Positions 50,229 through 58,963 of a DNA stretch of 64,000 nucleotides are shown piece after piece. The first letter of the stretch is position 1. Each line of letters opens with the position of its first letter. The stretch comes from a bacterium 336/3. Its GTDB lineage: Bacteria; Bacteroidota; Bacteroidia; Cytophagales; Thermonemataceae. The stretch lies in the NCBI GenBank assembly GCA_001281695.1, contig LJIE01000004.1:1-64000 (forward strand), written 5' to 3'. Both the position numbers and the translations under genes were made by a program. The notes below the pieces were generated by a model that had not been told where the DNA came from, ran no database searches, and saw nothing but the letters and a program-made list of their open reading frames with translations.

Positions 50229-51356
50229 TTAACTAAACACCGCTGCAGGTTCAACACTTCTAATTCTGCTCAAAGCAAATGATGCTCCACTTAGCGAAAT
50301 CAAACTGATAATGACAAACATAATAAACAATACTAAAGGAGAAAAGGAAAATATCAACCCTGATTTTGCTACTCCAATTCTAAAACCTTCTAATAAAGCC
50401 AAGCCTATCAAAAATCCAACTATAGTAAATAACATAGCCTGAGTTAAAATTAATTTGCTGATGTATTTATTACTCGCTCCAATGGCTTTTAAAGTACCAT
50501 AATCTTTTAATCGATCAAGTGCAGAAGAATACATTGTTAAACCTATGATAAAAAAACCAGCAATCAATGCAAATATGATGAGTGTACCTGTACTTAATGC
50601 AATACCACTAGTAGCTAATATTTTTATTTTTGAAGAAGTGGCTAATGTTCTAGATGGCCAGGCCCGAATACCATTTATATTTTTATTAATATCTAGTACA
50701 ACTTTATCAATATTGGAAAGGTTTTTTACATTCACCAGCACTGCATTAATAGTATTGACAGATTGATTTGAAAAAAATCTTGCTCTTTCAATAGTGGTAA
50801 CACAAAAACTACTACCAAAGCCTCTAAAGCCTTTTGTTTGTAGAACAAAAAAAGCTCGCTTACCATTGATTTCTAAATTAGTTCTCAAATCAATGTTTCC
50901 ACCTAAGTTTTTCTTTTGGTAAAATTCAGCACTTATAGCTCCATCTAATTGTAAATCAGACACATTGCCAGCCATAATTTTATCTTTACTAATCAAAGCC
51001 TTGACATGTTTGTCATCAACACCTAATAAAGTAATTACACCACTTGTTCCATTTTCAAAATTGCAAGAAGCACCTGTAATAATTAATGGAAATGCTTCTT
51101 TAACACCATTGATACCTTGTACTGCTCTCAGGTTTCTGATGTCCAATCTTCCCAATTGATTTACATCATCTGTTTTGCTATCAACCACCCAAATATCTGC
51201 TTTCACGTCAGTCGCCAATGCTCCCATAAGACCTGATAAAAAAAAGAAAACGCCTAACTGTTGCCCAATTAGGAATGTGCTGATGAGAATGCCAACAATA
51301 ACCCCAATGCTTTTAGCTTTATCAAACTTGATGAATTTCCACGCAATTTTTAACAT
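50229..51356 (-). CDS. ABC exporter permease, DevC/FtsX-like
   Basis: The 375-residue protein has one N-terminal membrane helix (SIGVIVGILISTFLIGQQLGVFF), a large extracytoplasmic domain (DIWVVDSKTDDVNQLGRLDIRNL) and three C-terminal helices with SSALDRLKDYGTLKAIGASNKYI. This is the FtsX/MacB-type layout, closest to DevC permeases. It is 3 bp downstream of the adaptor gene and works with the ATPase gene two positions upstream. The substrate is unknown. In cyanobacteria DevBCA exports glycolipids. Confidence 0.88.
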   Translation of the reverse strand: MLKIAWKFIKFDKAKSIGVIVGILISTFLIGQQLGVFFFLSGLMGALATDVKADIWVVDSKTDDVNQLGRLDIRNLRAVQGINGVKEAFPLIITGASCNFENGTSGVITLLGVDDKHVKALISKDKIMAGNVSDLQLDGAISAEFYQKKNLGGNIDLRTNLEINGKRAFFVLQTKGFRGFGSSFCVTTIERARFFSNQSVNTINAVLVNVKNLSNIDKVVLDINKNINGIRAWPSRTLATSSKIKILATSGIALSTGTLIIFALIAGFFIIGLTMYSSALDRLKDYGTLKAIGASNKYISKLILTQAMLFTIVGFLIGLALLEGFRIGVAKSGLIFSFSPLVLFIMFVIISLISLSGASFALSRIRSVEPAAVFS

Positions 51357-51359
51357 ACT

Positions 51360-52316
51360 TTATTTTTTAGACTTGTTAGAAATATCAATTACACATTCTA
51401 CCCTTGCATTTAATAGTAAATTTTCAGGATTATCAAGTAACATTTTTATTGTTCTCACACGTCTATCTTCTTTTTCACCTGACTGATCAGTAAACAATGA
51501 TTTCTTTTTTAGAAAGGATGATGCAAAATAAATTGTACCCGTTGACAAAGTATCGGATGAGCCAACGCTTCTAATCCATCCTTTTTGACCAACATCTATT
51601 TTTTCTGCATTTAATTCATCTATTTCGCAGATTGCAATTGTTTTGCCCCCAGGATTAATTTGAGCAAATGATTGCAGTGTAGATACTGAGCCACCAATTA
51701 AAACAGTTAGTTCTAAAATCCTACCATTTATAGGTGACTTTATTATTTTTTGGTCTCTTTCCAGTTGTGCTGTTTTTAAATTTGCTTCTCCCTCTTTCCA
51801 TCTGCTTTTTGATACATTAATAGTAGCTTTCAATTTATTTATATTAGCATTTAATGTGTTTAAGGTAGTTGTTGCATCATCAACTGTTTGTTGCGTTTCA
51901 GCACCTTTTAACAATAAATTATTTAACCGCTCGACTTGCAAATTTGCATTGCTAATCTTTGCTTCTAATTCGCCAATACCTGCAACATCAACATTTATTT
52001 GTGCTATCTGTGTATTTGTTTGATTGCTTAACTGAATTATTTTTTCATCTTCTAATTGATGCTCTAGTTCCAAAATAATAGTTCCAACACTCACACTATC
52101 ATTTTCTTTTTTATAAATTTTCTGCACAATACCATTTGTAGGAGAAGCCAATTGAATAATATCGTCCTCAGACGTTATTCTACCAACACCTACAATTTCA
52201 TTACTTGTGATGGACTGTTTCAATTGCTCATTTCTCCCTTTCTCATTCATTGTATCTTTGTTATTACAAGCGTTGAGAACAATCATGAATAGTGGTAAAA
52301 GGATATAATTTTTCAT
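51360..52316 (-). CDS. HlyD/DevB-like membrane fusion lipoprotein
   Basis: The 318-residue protein has a lipoprotein signal (PLFMIVLNAC, Cys at about residue 16). A lipoyl-like segment follows (ASPTNGIVQKIYKKENDSVSVGTIILELEHQ), then a coiled-coil hairpin and INGRILELTVLIGGSVSTLQ. It is the adaptor of an ABC-type tripartite exporter. It lies 9 bp after the ATPase gene and 3 bp before the permease gene, so the three are an operon. Its lipid anchor in place of a membrane helix is a common variant. Confidence 0.88.
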   Translation of the reverse strand: MKNYILLPLFMIVLNACNNKDTMNEKGRNEQLKQSITSNEIVGVGRITSEDDIIQLASPTNGIVQKIYKKENDSVSVGTIILELEHQLEDEKIIQLSNQTNTQIAQINVDVAGIGELEAKISNANLQVERLNNLLLKGAETQQTVDDATTTLNTLNANINKLKATINVSKSRWKEGEANLKTAQLERDQKIIKSPINGRILELTVLIGGSVSTLQSFAQINPGGKTIAICEIDELNAEKIDVGQKGWIRSVGSSDTLSTGTIYFASSFLKKKSLFTDQSGEKEDRRVRTIKMLLDNPENLLLNARVECVIDISNKSKK

Positions 52317-52325
52317 TGTTGCATT

Positions 52326-53063
52326 TTATATTAAGGTTATTTCTTCTTCTACTGGCTTGTCAGATATTGATCCATCTAAAACATACACTATTCTATCAGC
52401 AAAAGGTCGCAGTCTTGTATCGTGAGTAACTACTGCTACTGCTTTTCCTTGTTTCGCTAATTCTTTTAATTCTTTCATCACAATGCCAGCACTAGCAAGG
52501 TCAAGAGATGCAGTTGGTTCATCACACAACATCATTTTTGGATTTGTAACAAGAGCTCTTGCTATAGCAACACGTTGTTGTTGACCACCACTTAAATCAT
52601 TGGATAGGTTTTTCAATCTATCTCCCATTTCTACTTTAACTAAAGCTGTTGTAGCTTTTACTTTTGCATCTTTCTCAATCATACCTTGTAGTAATAAAGG
52701 CATCATTACATTTTCTAAAGCAGTAAGTGGAGCAATAAGGTTAAACCTTTGAAAGATGAATCCAATTTTCAATAGTCGTAATTCTGCTAATTTATTTTCA
52801 CTTAAAGTATTCACTTGCACATTCTCAATCCACACTTGCCCAAAACTTGGATATAATACACATCCAAATAAAGAAAGTAAGGTAGTTTTACCAGAACCTG
52901 ATGGACCAATAATGAGTAAAAGTTCTCCCGATTTTAACTCAACAGAGCTTGCCTTTAAGGCTGTAATTATGGTATCACCAGCTTTGTATTCTTTACCTGC
53001 ATTTATCACCTTGGCTACAACTGTATGCTTTTCTTCCATTTTTAATACAGGTTTAGTTTCCAT
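52326..53063 (-). CDS. ABC transporter ATP-binding protein, DevA/LolD-like
   Basis: The 245-residue ATPase has Walker A GPSGSGKT, a Q-loop in FIFQRFNLIAPLTALENVMMPLLLQG, the signature LSGGQQQRVAIARAL, Walker B MMLCDEPTASLD and the H-loop VVTHD. This subfamily (MacB/LolD/DevA) powers exporters that act with a periplasmic adaptor. It is the first gene of the leftward exporter operon, with adaptor, DevC-like permease and TolC following. The regulation is not visible. Confidence 0.92.
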   Translation of the reverse strand: METKPVLKMEEKHTVVAKVINAGKEYKAGDTIITALKASSVELKSGELLLIIGPSGSGKTTLLSLFGCVLYPSFGQVWIENVQVNTLSENKLAELRLLKIGFIFQRFNLIAPLTALENVMMPLLLQGMIEKDAKVKATTALVKVEMGDRLKNLSNDLSGGQQQRVAIARALVTNPKMMLCDEPTASLDLASAGIVMKELKELAKQGKAVAVVTHDTRLRPFADRIVYVLDGSISDKPVEEEITLI

Positions 53064-53137
53064 ATTTTTTTATAAAATTGAATGAATGAACTATTAATTA
53101 CTTTAAGTTTATTCATCTGAAACAATTACTCTTAATT

Positions 53138-53266
53138 TTATTGTGAACCATAATAGGATATAATGGTAGTTATAAGCATTCCAGCCATCCAAATAAATAC
53201 TTTATTGAGAAAAGTATTAAAAGAATAAATTGTTGCATTATTACCTATTGTGTTAGAAAAGCTCAT
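53138..53266 (-). pseudogene. N-terminal fragment resembling Bax inhibitor-1/YccA
   Basis: The 42-residue frame MSFSNTIGNNATIYSFNTFL then NKVFIWMAGMLITTIISYYG matches the start of Bax-inhibitor-1 family membrane proteins, which have a short polar leader and a first helix of the type FLxKVYxWMxxGLxITxxxAYY. The remaining six helices are missing, because a stop follows and unrelated sequence runs to the ABC ATPase gene. It therefore looks like a truncated remnant. A genuine micro-membrane protein is the alternative. Confidence 0.45.
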
Positions 53267-53270
53267 CTAT

Positions 53271-53474
53271 TTAGTTTGTAAGTGCTTTCTTGATTTGCTT
53301 ATCTGTTTTCTTTACAATTTTTTTAATTGATTTATTCACCACTTTTTGAATTTTATCAGTCAATTCGGCTTTGTTGTCTTTTAAAACCTTATGGACTACT
53401 ACAATCATTTTTTCTTTTAATGTTTTTACTACTGAAGGTTTTACTGTTGCGGATTTTAAAAATTTCTTTTCCAT
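53271..53474 (-). CDS. Small lysine-rich protein, paralogue of the one at 34.1 kb
   Basis: The 67-residue protein is very basic and helical (LKEKMIVVVHKVLKDNKAEL, then TDKIQKVVNKSIKKIVKKTD). It aligns with the 56-residue protein at 34050-34220 over about 45 residues, which supports both as real genes. It lies 6 bp after the OsmC-like gene on the same strand, while the other copy lies 4 bp before dps. Both neighbours are oxidative-stress genes. The function is unknown. Confidence 0.65.
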   Translation of the reverse strand: MEKKFLKSATVKPSVVKTLKEKMIVVVHKVLKDNKAELTDKIQKVVNKSIKKIVKKTDKQIKKALTN

Positions 53475-53480
53475 ATATTT

Positions 53481-53918
53481 TTATTTAATTTTTATTATCG
53501 GTTGTAAATTAATTTTTGTTTTTATTGAGTTGGCAATAGCACAAGCATTTTCACTCATTTCAAGCACCCGCTTTGCTTTGGTTTCGTTTTGTGTTGATGG
53601 GATGATAAGTGTAGGTGTTAAGACTATTTCAGTTACAGCAAACTTTCCATCCACCTTTTCAATTTTCCCAACTGCTTTGCTTTCAAAACTGATGAATTGA
53701 AACTTTGAATTATCGGCAACCAATAAAAAAGTGGACATCAAACAAGAGTTTATCGCAGCAACAAATAAATGCTCAGGTGTCCATTTCTCTTTCATACCTT
53801 TTGGAAATTCAGGTGGTGTAACCACTTCAATTTTACTAGCGATAACTGGCGAACTTAAAGTCCCCTGTGTTGCAGTATTCCAAGTGAGATGGACTTCGTA
53901 AAAATGAGTATCTTTCAT
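53481..53918 (-). CDS. OsmC family protein
   Basis: The 145-residue protein has the OsmC/Ohr outline: THFYEVHLTWN, PEFPKGMKEKWTPEHLFVAAINSCLMSTFLLVADN with the first reactive Cys, and a C-terminal VLEMSENACAIANSIKTKI with the second Cys. OsmC-type enzymes reduce organic hydroperoxides using this Cys pair. It lies 11 bp after the dehydrogenase gene and 6 bp before the small basic protein gene, so the three form a leftward operon. Confidence 0.88.
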   Translation of the reverse strand: MKDTHFYEVHLTWNTATQGTLSSPVIASKIEVVTPPEFPKGMKEKWTPEHLFVAAINSCLMSTFLLVADNSKFQFISFESKAVGKIEKVDGKFAVTEIVLTPTLIIPSTQNETKAKRVLEMSENACAIANSIKTKINLQPIIKIK

Positions 53919-53929
53919 TTAAATAGTTT

Positions 53930-55312
53930 TTAAAAGGGGTCGCTTAATTCACTAATTCTGATGAGTTTTTTATTTACAAATTCATCCAAGCCTAACTGTG
54001 CCATTTCTCTTCCGTAGCCTGAACCCTTAGTGCCACCAAAAGGCAGGTCAGCTTGTGTCCAAGTAGGGTGATTGATAAACACCATTCCTGTGTCAATTTG
54101 ATTGGCAACACGTTTACCTCTTTCAATATCTTGTGTAAAGACCGAACCGCCTAAACCAAAAGGAGAATTATTAGCTAATGCAATTGCTTCTTCTTCATTT
54201 TTTACTTTAAAGAAAAGAGCAACAGGACCAAAAAACTCTTCATAAAAAACAGGATTTTCAGGTTTTACATCTGTTAGAATAGTGGCTTCCATATATGCCC
54301 CCTCTCTGTCAACTCTTTTTCCACCTAATAAAATTTTTGCACCACTATCAACTGCTCTTTTCACTTGGTCTGCAATTTTTACTGCAGCTGCTTCTGTGCA
54401 AAGAGGACCTAAATTTGTTGTATCTTCCATTGGATCGCCAACTACCAATGCTGCCATTTTATTTTTGAATTTTTCAAGAAAAACATCTGCAATACTATCT
54501 ACGGCGATGAACCTTTTGGATGCCACACAACACTGACCGTTGTTGTTTATTCTGCCTACAACAGCCCATTCCACGGCTTTATCTATGTCAGCATCTTCAA
54601 GAATTATAAATGCATCACTACCACCTAATTCTAAAACCGATTTTTTAATATGTTTACCAGCTTCGGCAGCAACAATAGCCCCTGCTACTTCACTACCAGT
54701 TAGTGATAATCCTCTAATTCTTTTATCTCCAATTAATTTTTCAGTTTGTTGATGAGATATCAATAAATTAGTGTAAAGACCTAGTGGTGCTCCTGCTTCA
54801 GCGAATATTTCTTCAATCGCAATAGCACATTGAGGCACATTCATAGCATGTTTAATTAATACAGTATTTCCAATCATGATATTGGGAGCAGCAAAACGGG
54901 CTACCTGATAAAACGGAAAATTCCAAGGTTGAATGCCAAGTAATACGCCTAAAGAATTGTATCGTATCAATGCTTTTCCGTGAACGGGATTCAATATTTT
55001 GTCGCTTAAAAATCCCTCAGCGTTTTTTGCATAGTAGTCAAAGATTTCAGCACTTAGTTTTATTTCGCCTTCAGCATGCGAGACGAGTTTACCCATTTCA
55101 AGGGTAATCATTTTGGCAAGGTCTTTTCTTTTTGCACGAAGTAAGCCAGCCACTGTATATAATAACTGTGCTCTTGTTTGGTAACTGGTTAGCTTCCATT
55201 CATCAAATGCAAGGGCAGCTCTTGAAATAGCTTTTTCAACAATAGCATCATTCATTTCATCAAATGATTTTACTACTTTATTAGTTGTTGGATTAGTCGT
55301 CTGAAATGCCAT
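53930..55312 (-). CDS. Succinate-semialdehyde-type aldehyde dehydrogenase
   Basis: The 460-residue protein begins MAFQTTNPTTNKVVKSFDEM and has GIQPWNFPFYQVARF, LTGSEVAG, the general-base motif LELGGSDAF, the nucleophile region NNGQCCVASKR and FGGTKGSGYG. This fits the GabD/SSADH-like group of NAD(P)-dependent aldehyde dehydrogenases. The ATG at 55312 is preferred to one 48 bp earlier because the extra residues are not conserved. It heads an operon with OsmC and the small basic protein. The precise aldehyde is not determined. Confidence 0.9.
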   Translation of the reverse strand: MAFQTTNPTTNKVVKSFDEMNDAIVEKAISRAALAFDEWKLTSYQTRAQLLYTVAGLLRAKRKDLAKMITLEMGKLVSHAEGEIKLSAEIFDYYAKNAEGFLSDKILNPVHGKALIRYNSLGVLLGIQPWNFPFYQVARFAAPNIMIGNTVLIKHAMNVPQCAIAIEEIFAEAGAPLGLYTNLLISHQQTEKLIGDKRIRGLSLTGSEVAGAIVAAEAGKHIKKSVLELGGSDAFIILEDADIDKAVEWAVVGRINNNGQCCVASKRFIAVDSIADVFLEKFKNKMAALVVGDPMEDTTNLGPLCTEAAAVKIADQVKRAVDSGAKILLGGKRVDREGAYMEATILTDVKPENPVFYEEFFGPVALFFKVKNEEEAIALANNSPFGLGGSVFTQDIERGKRVANQIDTGMVFINHPTWTQADLPFGGTKGSGYGREMAQLGLDEFVNKKLIRISELSDPF

Positions 55313-55360
55313 AATTTTATTTTTGATTGGTGAAGTTTGTTTTTGAAAGGTCAAATCCAT

Positions 55361-55594
55361 TTTTGCTGTTAACTAACTGCGTGACTTTAACCGTCGGCCA
55401 AATCAATTATCCAGCCAGTATTTTCCGTTGCTAATGTCTTTTTTGCATCTATTTTTCAACTATTACATAATCTTTCCTATTAAAGTGTATTTTTTGATAA
55501 TAAGCAACTGATTATAAATCACTATGAAAGATTTGCCCTATACTGTTTAGAGATACCAATAAATATGGTTATTGAACAGTCAATGCTATTATTT
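55361..55594 (-). other. Promoter-bearing gap upstream of the dehydrogenase operon
   Basis: This ~230-bp gap holds no gene. It must contain the promoter of the dehydrogenase operon and the 3' end of the ene-reductase transcript. I see no strong hairpin and no stress-island type promoter in it. Confidence 0.4.
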
Positions 55595-56704
55595 TTATTG
55601 AATTTGAAGTATCACAGACTCCTTGAAAACGGGATAATCTGTATATCCCTTCTCATCAGCTGAATAAAATAAATCTGTTTTAAGACTTTGTGATAACTCT
55701 TGATTCAACTGCAATCGTGCTACTAAATCAGGATTATTGATAAATGGACGACCAAATCCAATTAAATCACACAAACCACTTTCAATATCTTTTTCTGCAT
55801 TTTCTTTATCATATCCACCACAAATAATAAGGGTGTTTTTAAAATTTTTACGAATTAACTTTTTGATTTCAATTGGCACATTTGGTGCCCCCATTGAAGA
55901 GTGATCAACAAGGTGAATATAAGCTATATCCAATTTATTAAGTTCTTTGGAGAGGTAGTCATAAGTACTATCAATTTCTTCGTAGTTGGGCATATCTCCT
56001 GCTACACCATAAGGCGAAAGACGTATGCCCGTTCTCTCTTTACCAATAGCCATAGCCACTGCTTTTGCTACTTCTAAAACAAATCGACAGCGATTTTCAA
56101 TGCTTGAACTGTATTTATCTAAACGCACATTGCTAATAGGTGATAAAAATTCTTCGAGTAAATAGCCATTCGCTCCATGAAGTTCAACACCATCAAAACC
56201 AGCAGCTATCGCATTTTTAGCAGCTGTTACATACTCCATTTGTGTGGAAATAATATCTTCCATCGTCATTGCTTTTGGTGTTGGATAGTCTTGCAGTTGC
56301 TTGGCATCAGTCCACATTTGCCCTGAAGCTTTTATGGCAGAAGGTGCTAAAATCTCAGTACCTTGTTGCATATTTAAAATATGGCTTATTCTACCTGTAT
56401 GCATCAATTGAACAATTATTTTACCTCCACTTTGATGCACTGCAAATGTTGTTTTTTTCCAACCTGCTACTTGGGCTTCTGTAAATATGCCAGGAATACG
56501 GGCATAACCCAAGCCATTTGGCGATGGAGAAGTTCCTTCAGTAATAATTAAACCTGCTGTGGCACGCTGCTGATAATAGGTAGCCATTAAGTCGTTGGGT
56601 AAATTATTTATTGCTCTACATCTTGTCAATGGAGCCATTACAATTCTATTTTTCAATTCTAACAAACCTAGTTTTGCTGGGCTAAATAATTTATAGTTTT
56701 TCAT
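55595..56704 (-). CDS. Old Yellow Enzyme family ene-reductase, canonical active site
   Basis: The 369-residue FMN-dependent protein has KNRIVMAPLTRCRA, LMHTGRISH, the complete substrate-binding motif H-G-A-N-G-Y (in FDGVELHGANGYLLEEFL), ENRCRFVLEV and CGGYDKENAEKDIESG. It is an NemA-like reductase for activated alkenes, nitro compounds or quinones. It is a paralogue of the enzyme at 8.9 kb, which has Phe in place of Asn in that motif. It lies downstream of a broken SDR gene on the same strand. Confidence 0.9.
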   Translation of the reverse strand: MKNYKLFSPAKLGLLELKNRIVMAPLTRCRAINNLPNDLMATYYQQRATAGLIITEGTSPSPNGLGYARIPGIFTEAQVAGWKKTTFAVHQSGGKIIVQLMHTGRISHILNMQQGTEILAPSAIKASGQMWTDAKQLQDYPTPKAMTMEDIISTQMEYVTAAKNAIAAGFDGVELHGANGYLLEEFLSPISNVRLDKYSSSIENRCRFVLEVAKAVAMAIGKERTGIRLSPYGVAGDMPNYEEIDSTYDYLSKELNKLDIAYIHLVDHSSMGAPNVPIEIKKLIRKNFKNTLIICGGYDKENAEKDIESGLCDLIGFGRPFINNPDLVARLQLNQELSQSLKTDLFYSADEKGYTDYPVFKESVILQIQ

Positions 56705-56737
56705 CTTAAACTGTTTTAGAGGTAATAAATGATTATT

Positions 56738-57007
56738 TTACGCCAGCATGCCACCATCTAAAATAAGTTGTGTATCATTATCGAATTGCTGGATGCCAAA
56801 AAATAAATGCTTTTGCTACTTCTTCGGGAGTATACAGTCGTTTGGCAGGTGTGCCATCAATCCAAGATACACTTCTGGAGGAGCACTTAGTAATAGTGTT
56901 TCTATGTAATAAGAACGAATGGCATTGGCTCTAATATTTTGCGTTCCATATTGACCCGAATTACCCCTTGTGATAAATACAACCTTATCTTCAAGTCTTT
57001 TCATCAT
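56738..57007 (-). pseudogene. Broken short-chain dehydrogenase (internal deletion and frameshift)
   Basis: The minus strand starts MKRLEDKVVFITRGNSG, an SDR N terminus, then jumps directly to GTQNIRANAIRSYYIETLLL, which resembles the C-terminal NIRVNAICPGYIETPLL of SDRs. The cofactor and catalytic Ser-Tyr-Lys region between is missing. In another frame the sequence continues YTPEEVAKAFIFW and ends LILDGGMLA, the usual SDR ending. At least one large deletion and one frameshift have occurred. Confidence 0.8.
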
Positions 57008-57031
57008 CTTGTTTTGTTTAATTTTAGGTTG

Positions 57032-57631
57032 TTATTTACCATCCCAATTGAGTGATACAATAATTTCGTTTCTTCTTCCTAATAATTGGTATGGTGGATT
57101 GTATCCCAAATAACGAAAGGATCCATAGTATGAAAGTTTATTTTCTTTTAGTGAACGTTCAAGTATAATTTTATGCTTTTGTATGTCTTCCTCTGAAGCA
57201 AATCCTCCAAAGCGAATGGCTGCAACATATTCTTCAGGTGAGGTTTTAATAATGACCTCTGTATCATTGGGCAAGGGTAAATTGTCTTTATGATAATTTG
57301 ATGGCATCACAAAACTCATACTTGAAACAGAATCATTTATCTCCATATGAACAGGTGATGTCATTGAGATTTGCTTTGAATCTTTATTTCCTCCAAAAAT
57401 ATATCCTGCAAGTTTTCTAAAACCAGAGTTACCAAGTTCTTTATATGATTTTGTATTTGATGTAATCATAGCCATCGTTGCGGATGGATAATGCCTAATT
57501 TCAAATTTTTCCTCTTCTCTAATTACTTTGTAAGGTTGGGTTTCTGATTTTTGCGTTGACATTAAAATATAAATTTGAGAAATAATAATAAGTACAACGA
57601 TGATGCTTATGATGATGATTGCTGTTTTCAT
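57032..57631 (-). CDS. SOUL family heme-binding-like protein
   Basis: The 199-residue protein has an N-terminal membrane anchor (IIIISIIVVLIIISQIYIL). A SOUL domain follows: YKVIREEEKFEIRHYPSATMAMI, GFRKLAGYIFGGNKDSKQISMTSPVHME, and a C-terminal LGYNPPYQLLGRRNEIIVSL. SOUL proteins bind heme or tetrapyrroles, although the ligand role in bacteria is uncertain. Its start overlaps the end of a lipocalin remnant by 4 bp, so the two once formed an operon behind the promoter at 57765-57820. Confidence 0.88.
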   Translation of the reverse strand: MKTAIIIISIIVVLIIISQIYILMSTQKSETQPYKVIREEEKFEIRHYPSATMAMITSNTKSYKELGNSGFRKLAGYIFGGNKDSKQISMTSPVHMEINDSVSSMSFVMPSNYHKDNLPLPNDTEVIIKTSPEEYVAAIRFGGFASEEDIQKHKIILERSLKENKLSYYGSFRYLGYNPPYQLLGRRNEIIVSLNWDGK

Positions 57632-57755
57632 GGTTCATTTAAAATTTGTGTAGTTATTTGGAGATTACTTAAATCTAATCCCTTTTCTTTAAGTCTATTG
57701 ATAATTTCATTGTAAACTTTTTCATCATTTTGTGTATGATTGTGAGTGAATTTTC
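57628..57755 (-). pseudogene. C-terminal remnant of a lipocalin gene
   Basis: The frame reads NDEKVYNEIINRLKEKGLDLSNL, which aligns with NAETYQEILSQLKEKGFDINKL at the end of the lipocalin at 34.3 kb. The rest of the barrel is absent, and the promoter region lies directly upstream. The stop overlaps the SOUL start by 4 bp (ATGA). An internal deletion has joined the promoter to the gene end. Confidence 0.75.
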
Positions 57756-57764
57756 ACAACTACA

Positions 57765-57820
57765 CAAAGATGAGATATATTAATTTCTAAAACCTTACAC
57801 AACTAATAATAAGAGTTACA
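57765..57820 (-). promoter_or_regulatory. Stress-island type promoter, lipocalin remnant and SOUL gene
   Basis: On the minus strand TGTAA (57820-57816) and TGTAA (57799-57795) lie 21 bp apart, then 23 nt precede ATCTTTG (57771-57765). Both pentamers are perfect. The distal site reads TGTAACTCTTAT. Confidence 0.72.
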
Positions 57821-58127
57821 TCATTACTTGTTTTTTCACAGTGAGATTGTCTAATATTACTTTGATAGGTGAGAAATCAAATTAAAAATACTACTAAAAC
57901 AGTGGCTTATAAAGAAAAGATCTTTTCAATAATGAAACGATTTACAAAACTGTTTATATGACTTTAGAACTTAAGATTCTCATTGCAAAAGAAAAAATGA
58001 TAGGCGTGATGTAGTTGATTTTTAATTAATGACTTACGTAGATTTTTTTTAAACAACCCTTTTATAAACTACTAAAGCTAAAATTATTAAACCTGACTAG
58101 CTTGTACTTACAAGAGTAATTTAATTA
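57821..58127. other. Divergent intergenic region between SOUL and BON units
   Basis: No gene is seen in these ~300 bp. It lies between two stress-island type promoters that point away from each other (57765-57820 leftward and 58128-58183 rightward). Confidence 0.5.
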
Positions 58128-58183
58128 TACAAACCTTTACCAAATTTGTGTAACACTTATACGCATAAAAGCCCTCACCTTTG
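58128..58183 (+). promoter_or_regulatory. Stress-island type promoter, second BON gene
   Basis: TACAA (58128-58132) and TGTAA (58149-58153) lie 21 bp apart, then 23 nt precede ACCTTTG (58177-58183). The proximal site TGTAACACTTAT nearly equals that of the first BON gene at 35.65 kb. Confidence 0.72.
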
Positions 58184-58226
58184 TATTGTTATCATCATTA
58201 TATGATAATTCCGAATCTCTTCTTTT

Positions 58227-58898
58227 ATGAAAACAAATCAAGAATTACAGACAGACGTTCAAAATGCCATCAAATGGGAGCCTCTCATGAATTCCACAGA
58301 AATTGGTGTAACCGCCAAAGATGGCATTGTAACACTCTCTGGTATCGTAGACAGATATGCCAAGAAAATTGAAGCTGAAAAAGCTGCCAAAAAAGTAATC
58401 GGTGTAAAAGCCTTAGTAGAAAACATTGAAGTTAGATTTACCAACGAATGGAATAAAAGCAATACTGATATTGCAGCAGATGCTTTGAGTGCCATTAAAA
58501 ACACTTGGTCTGTCCCCCATGATAAAGTAAAGGTGGTGGTAGAAGATGGTTGGGTTACTTTGGAGGGCGAACTTCACTGGAATTATCAAAGAGAAGCTGC
58601 AAAAAACTCCGTCAGTTATCTGTTAGGCATAAAAGGCGTAATAGATAACATAAAGATTAAGTCTGAAAGCAAAAGTATCATACATCAAAAAGAAGTTCAG
58701 GAAGCGATTGCTCGCAGTTGGTCAGTTGATGACACTAATATTGAAGTGGCAGTAGAAGGTACAACCGTTACCCTCACTGGTACAGTAGATTCGTGGTATC
58801 AGAAAGACGAAGCAGAACGTATCGCTTGGAATACACCCGGAATCTGGCACGTAAAAAACGAACTTTCGGTAGATTATTATGCCAATCTGGTAGAATAA
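58227..58898 (+). CDS. BON-domain protein, paralogue of the one at 34.9 kb
   Basis: The 223-residue protein has three BON domains and the same length and layout as the protein at 34907-35581. The starts (MKTNQELQTDVQNAIKWEPL and MKNNEELQRKVTNAIKWEPL) and the third-domain segment VDSWYQKDEAERIAWNTPGI align closely. No signal peptide is present. It heads a rightward group with a PepSY-like protein, a broken dps and a SHOCT protein. The first copy likewise has dps downstream, so the two regions are likely duplicates. Confidence 0.9.
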   Translation: MKTNQELQTDVQNAIKWEPLMNSTEIGVTAKDGIVTLSGIVDRYAKKIEAEKAAKKVIGVKALVENIEVRFTNEWNKSNTDIAADALSAIKNTWSVPHDKVKVVVEDGWVTLEGELHWNYQREAAKNSVSYLLGIKGVIDNIKIKSESKSIIHQKEVQEAIARSWSVDDTNIEVAVEGTTVTLTGTVDSWYQKDEAERIAWNTPGIWHVKNELSVDYYANLVE

Positions 58899-58963
58899 TT
58901 TATTTATTTCTTCAAACAGCTATAAACTCTTCAAATATTCTAATTCTAAAAAATTAAAAAATC

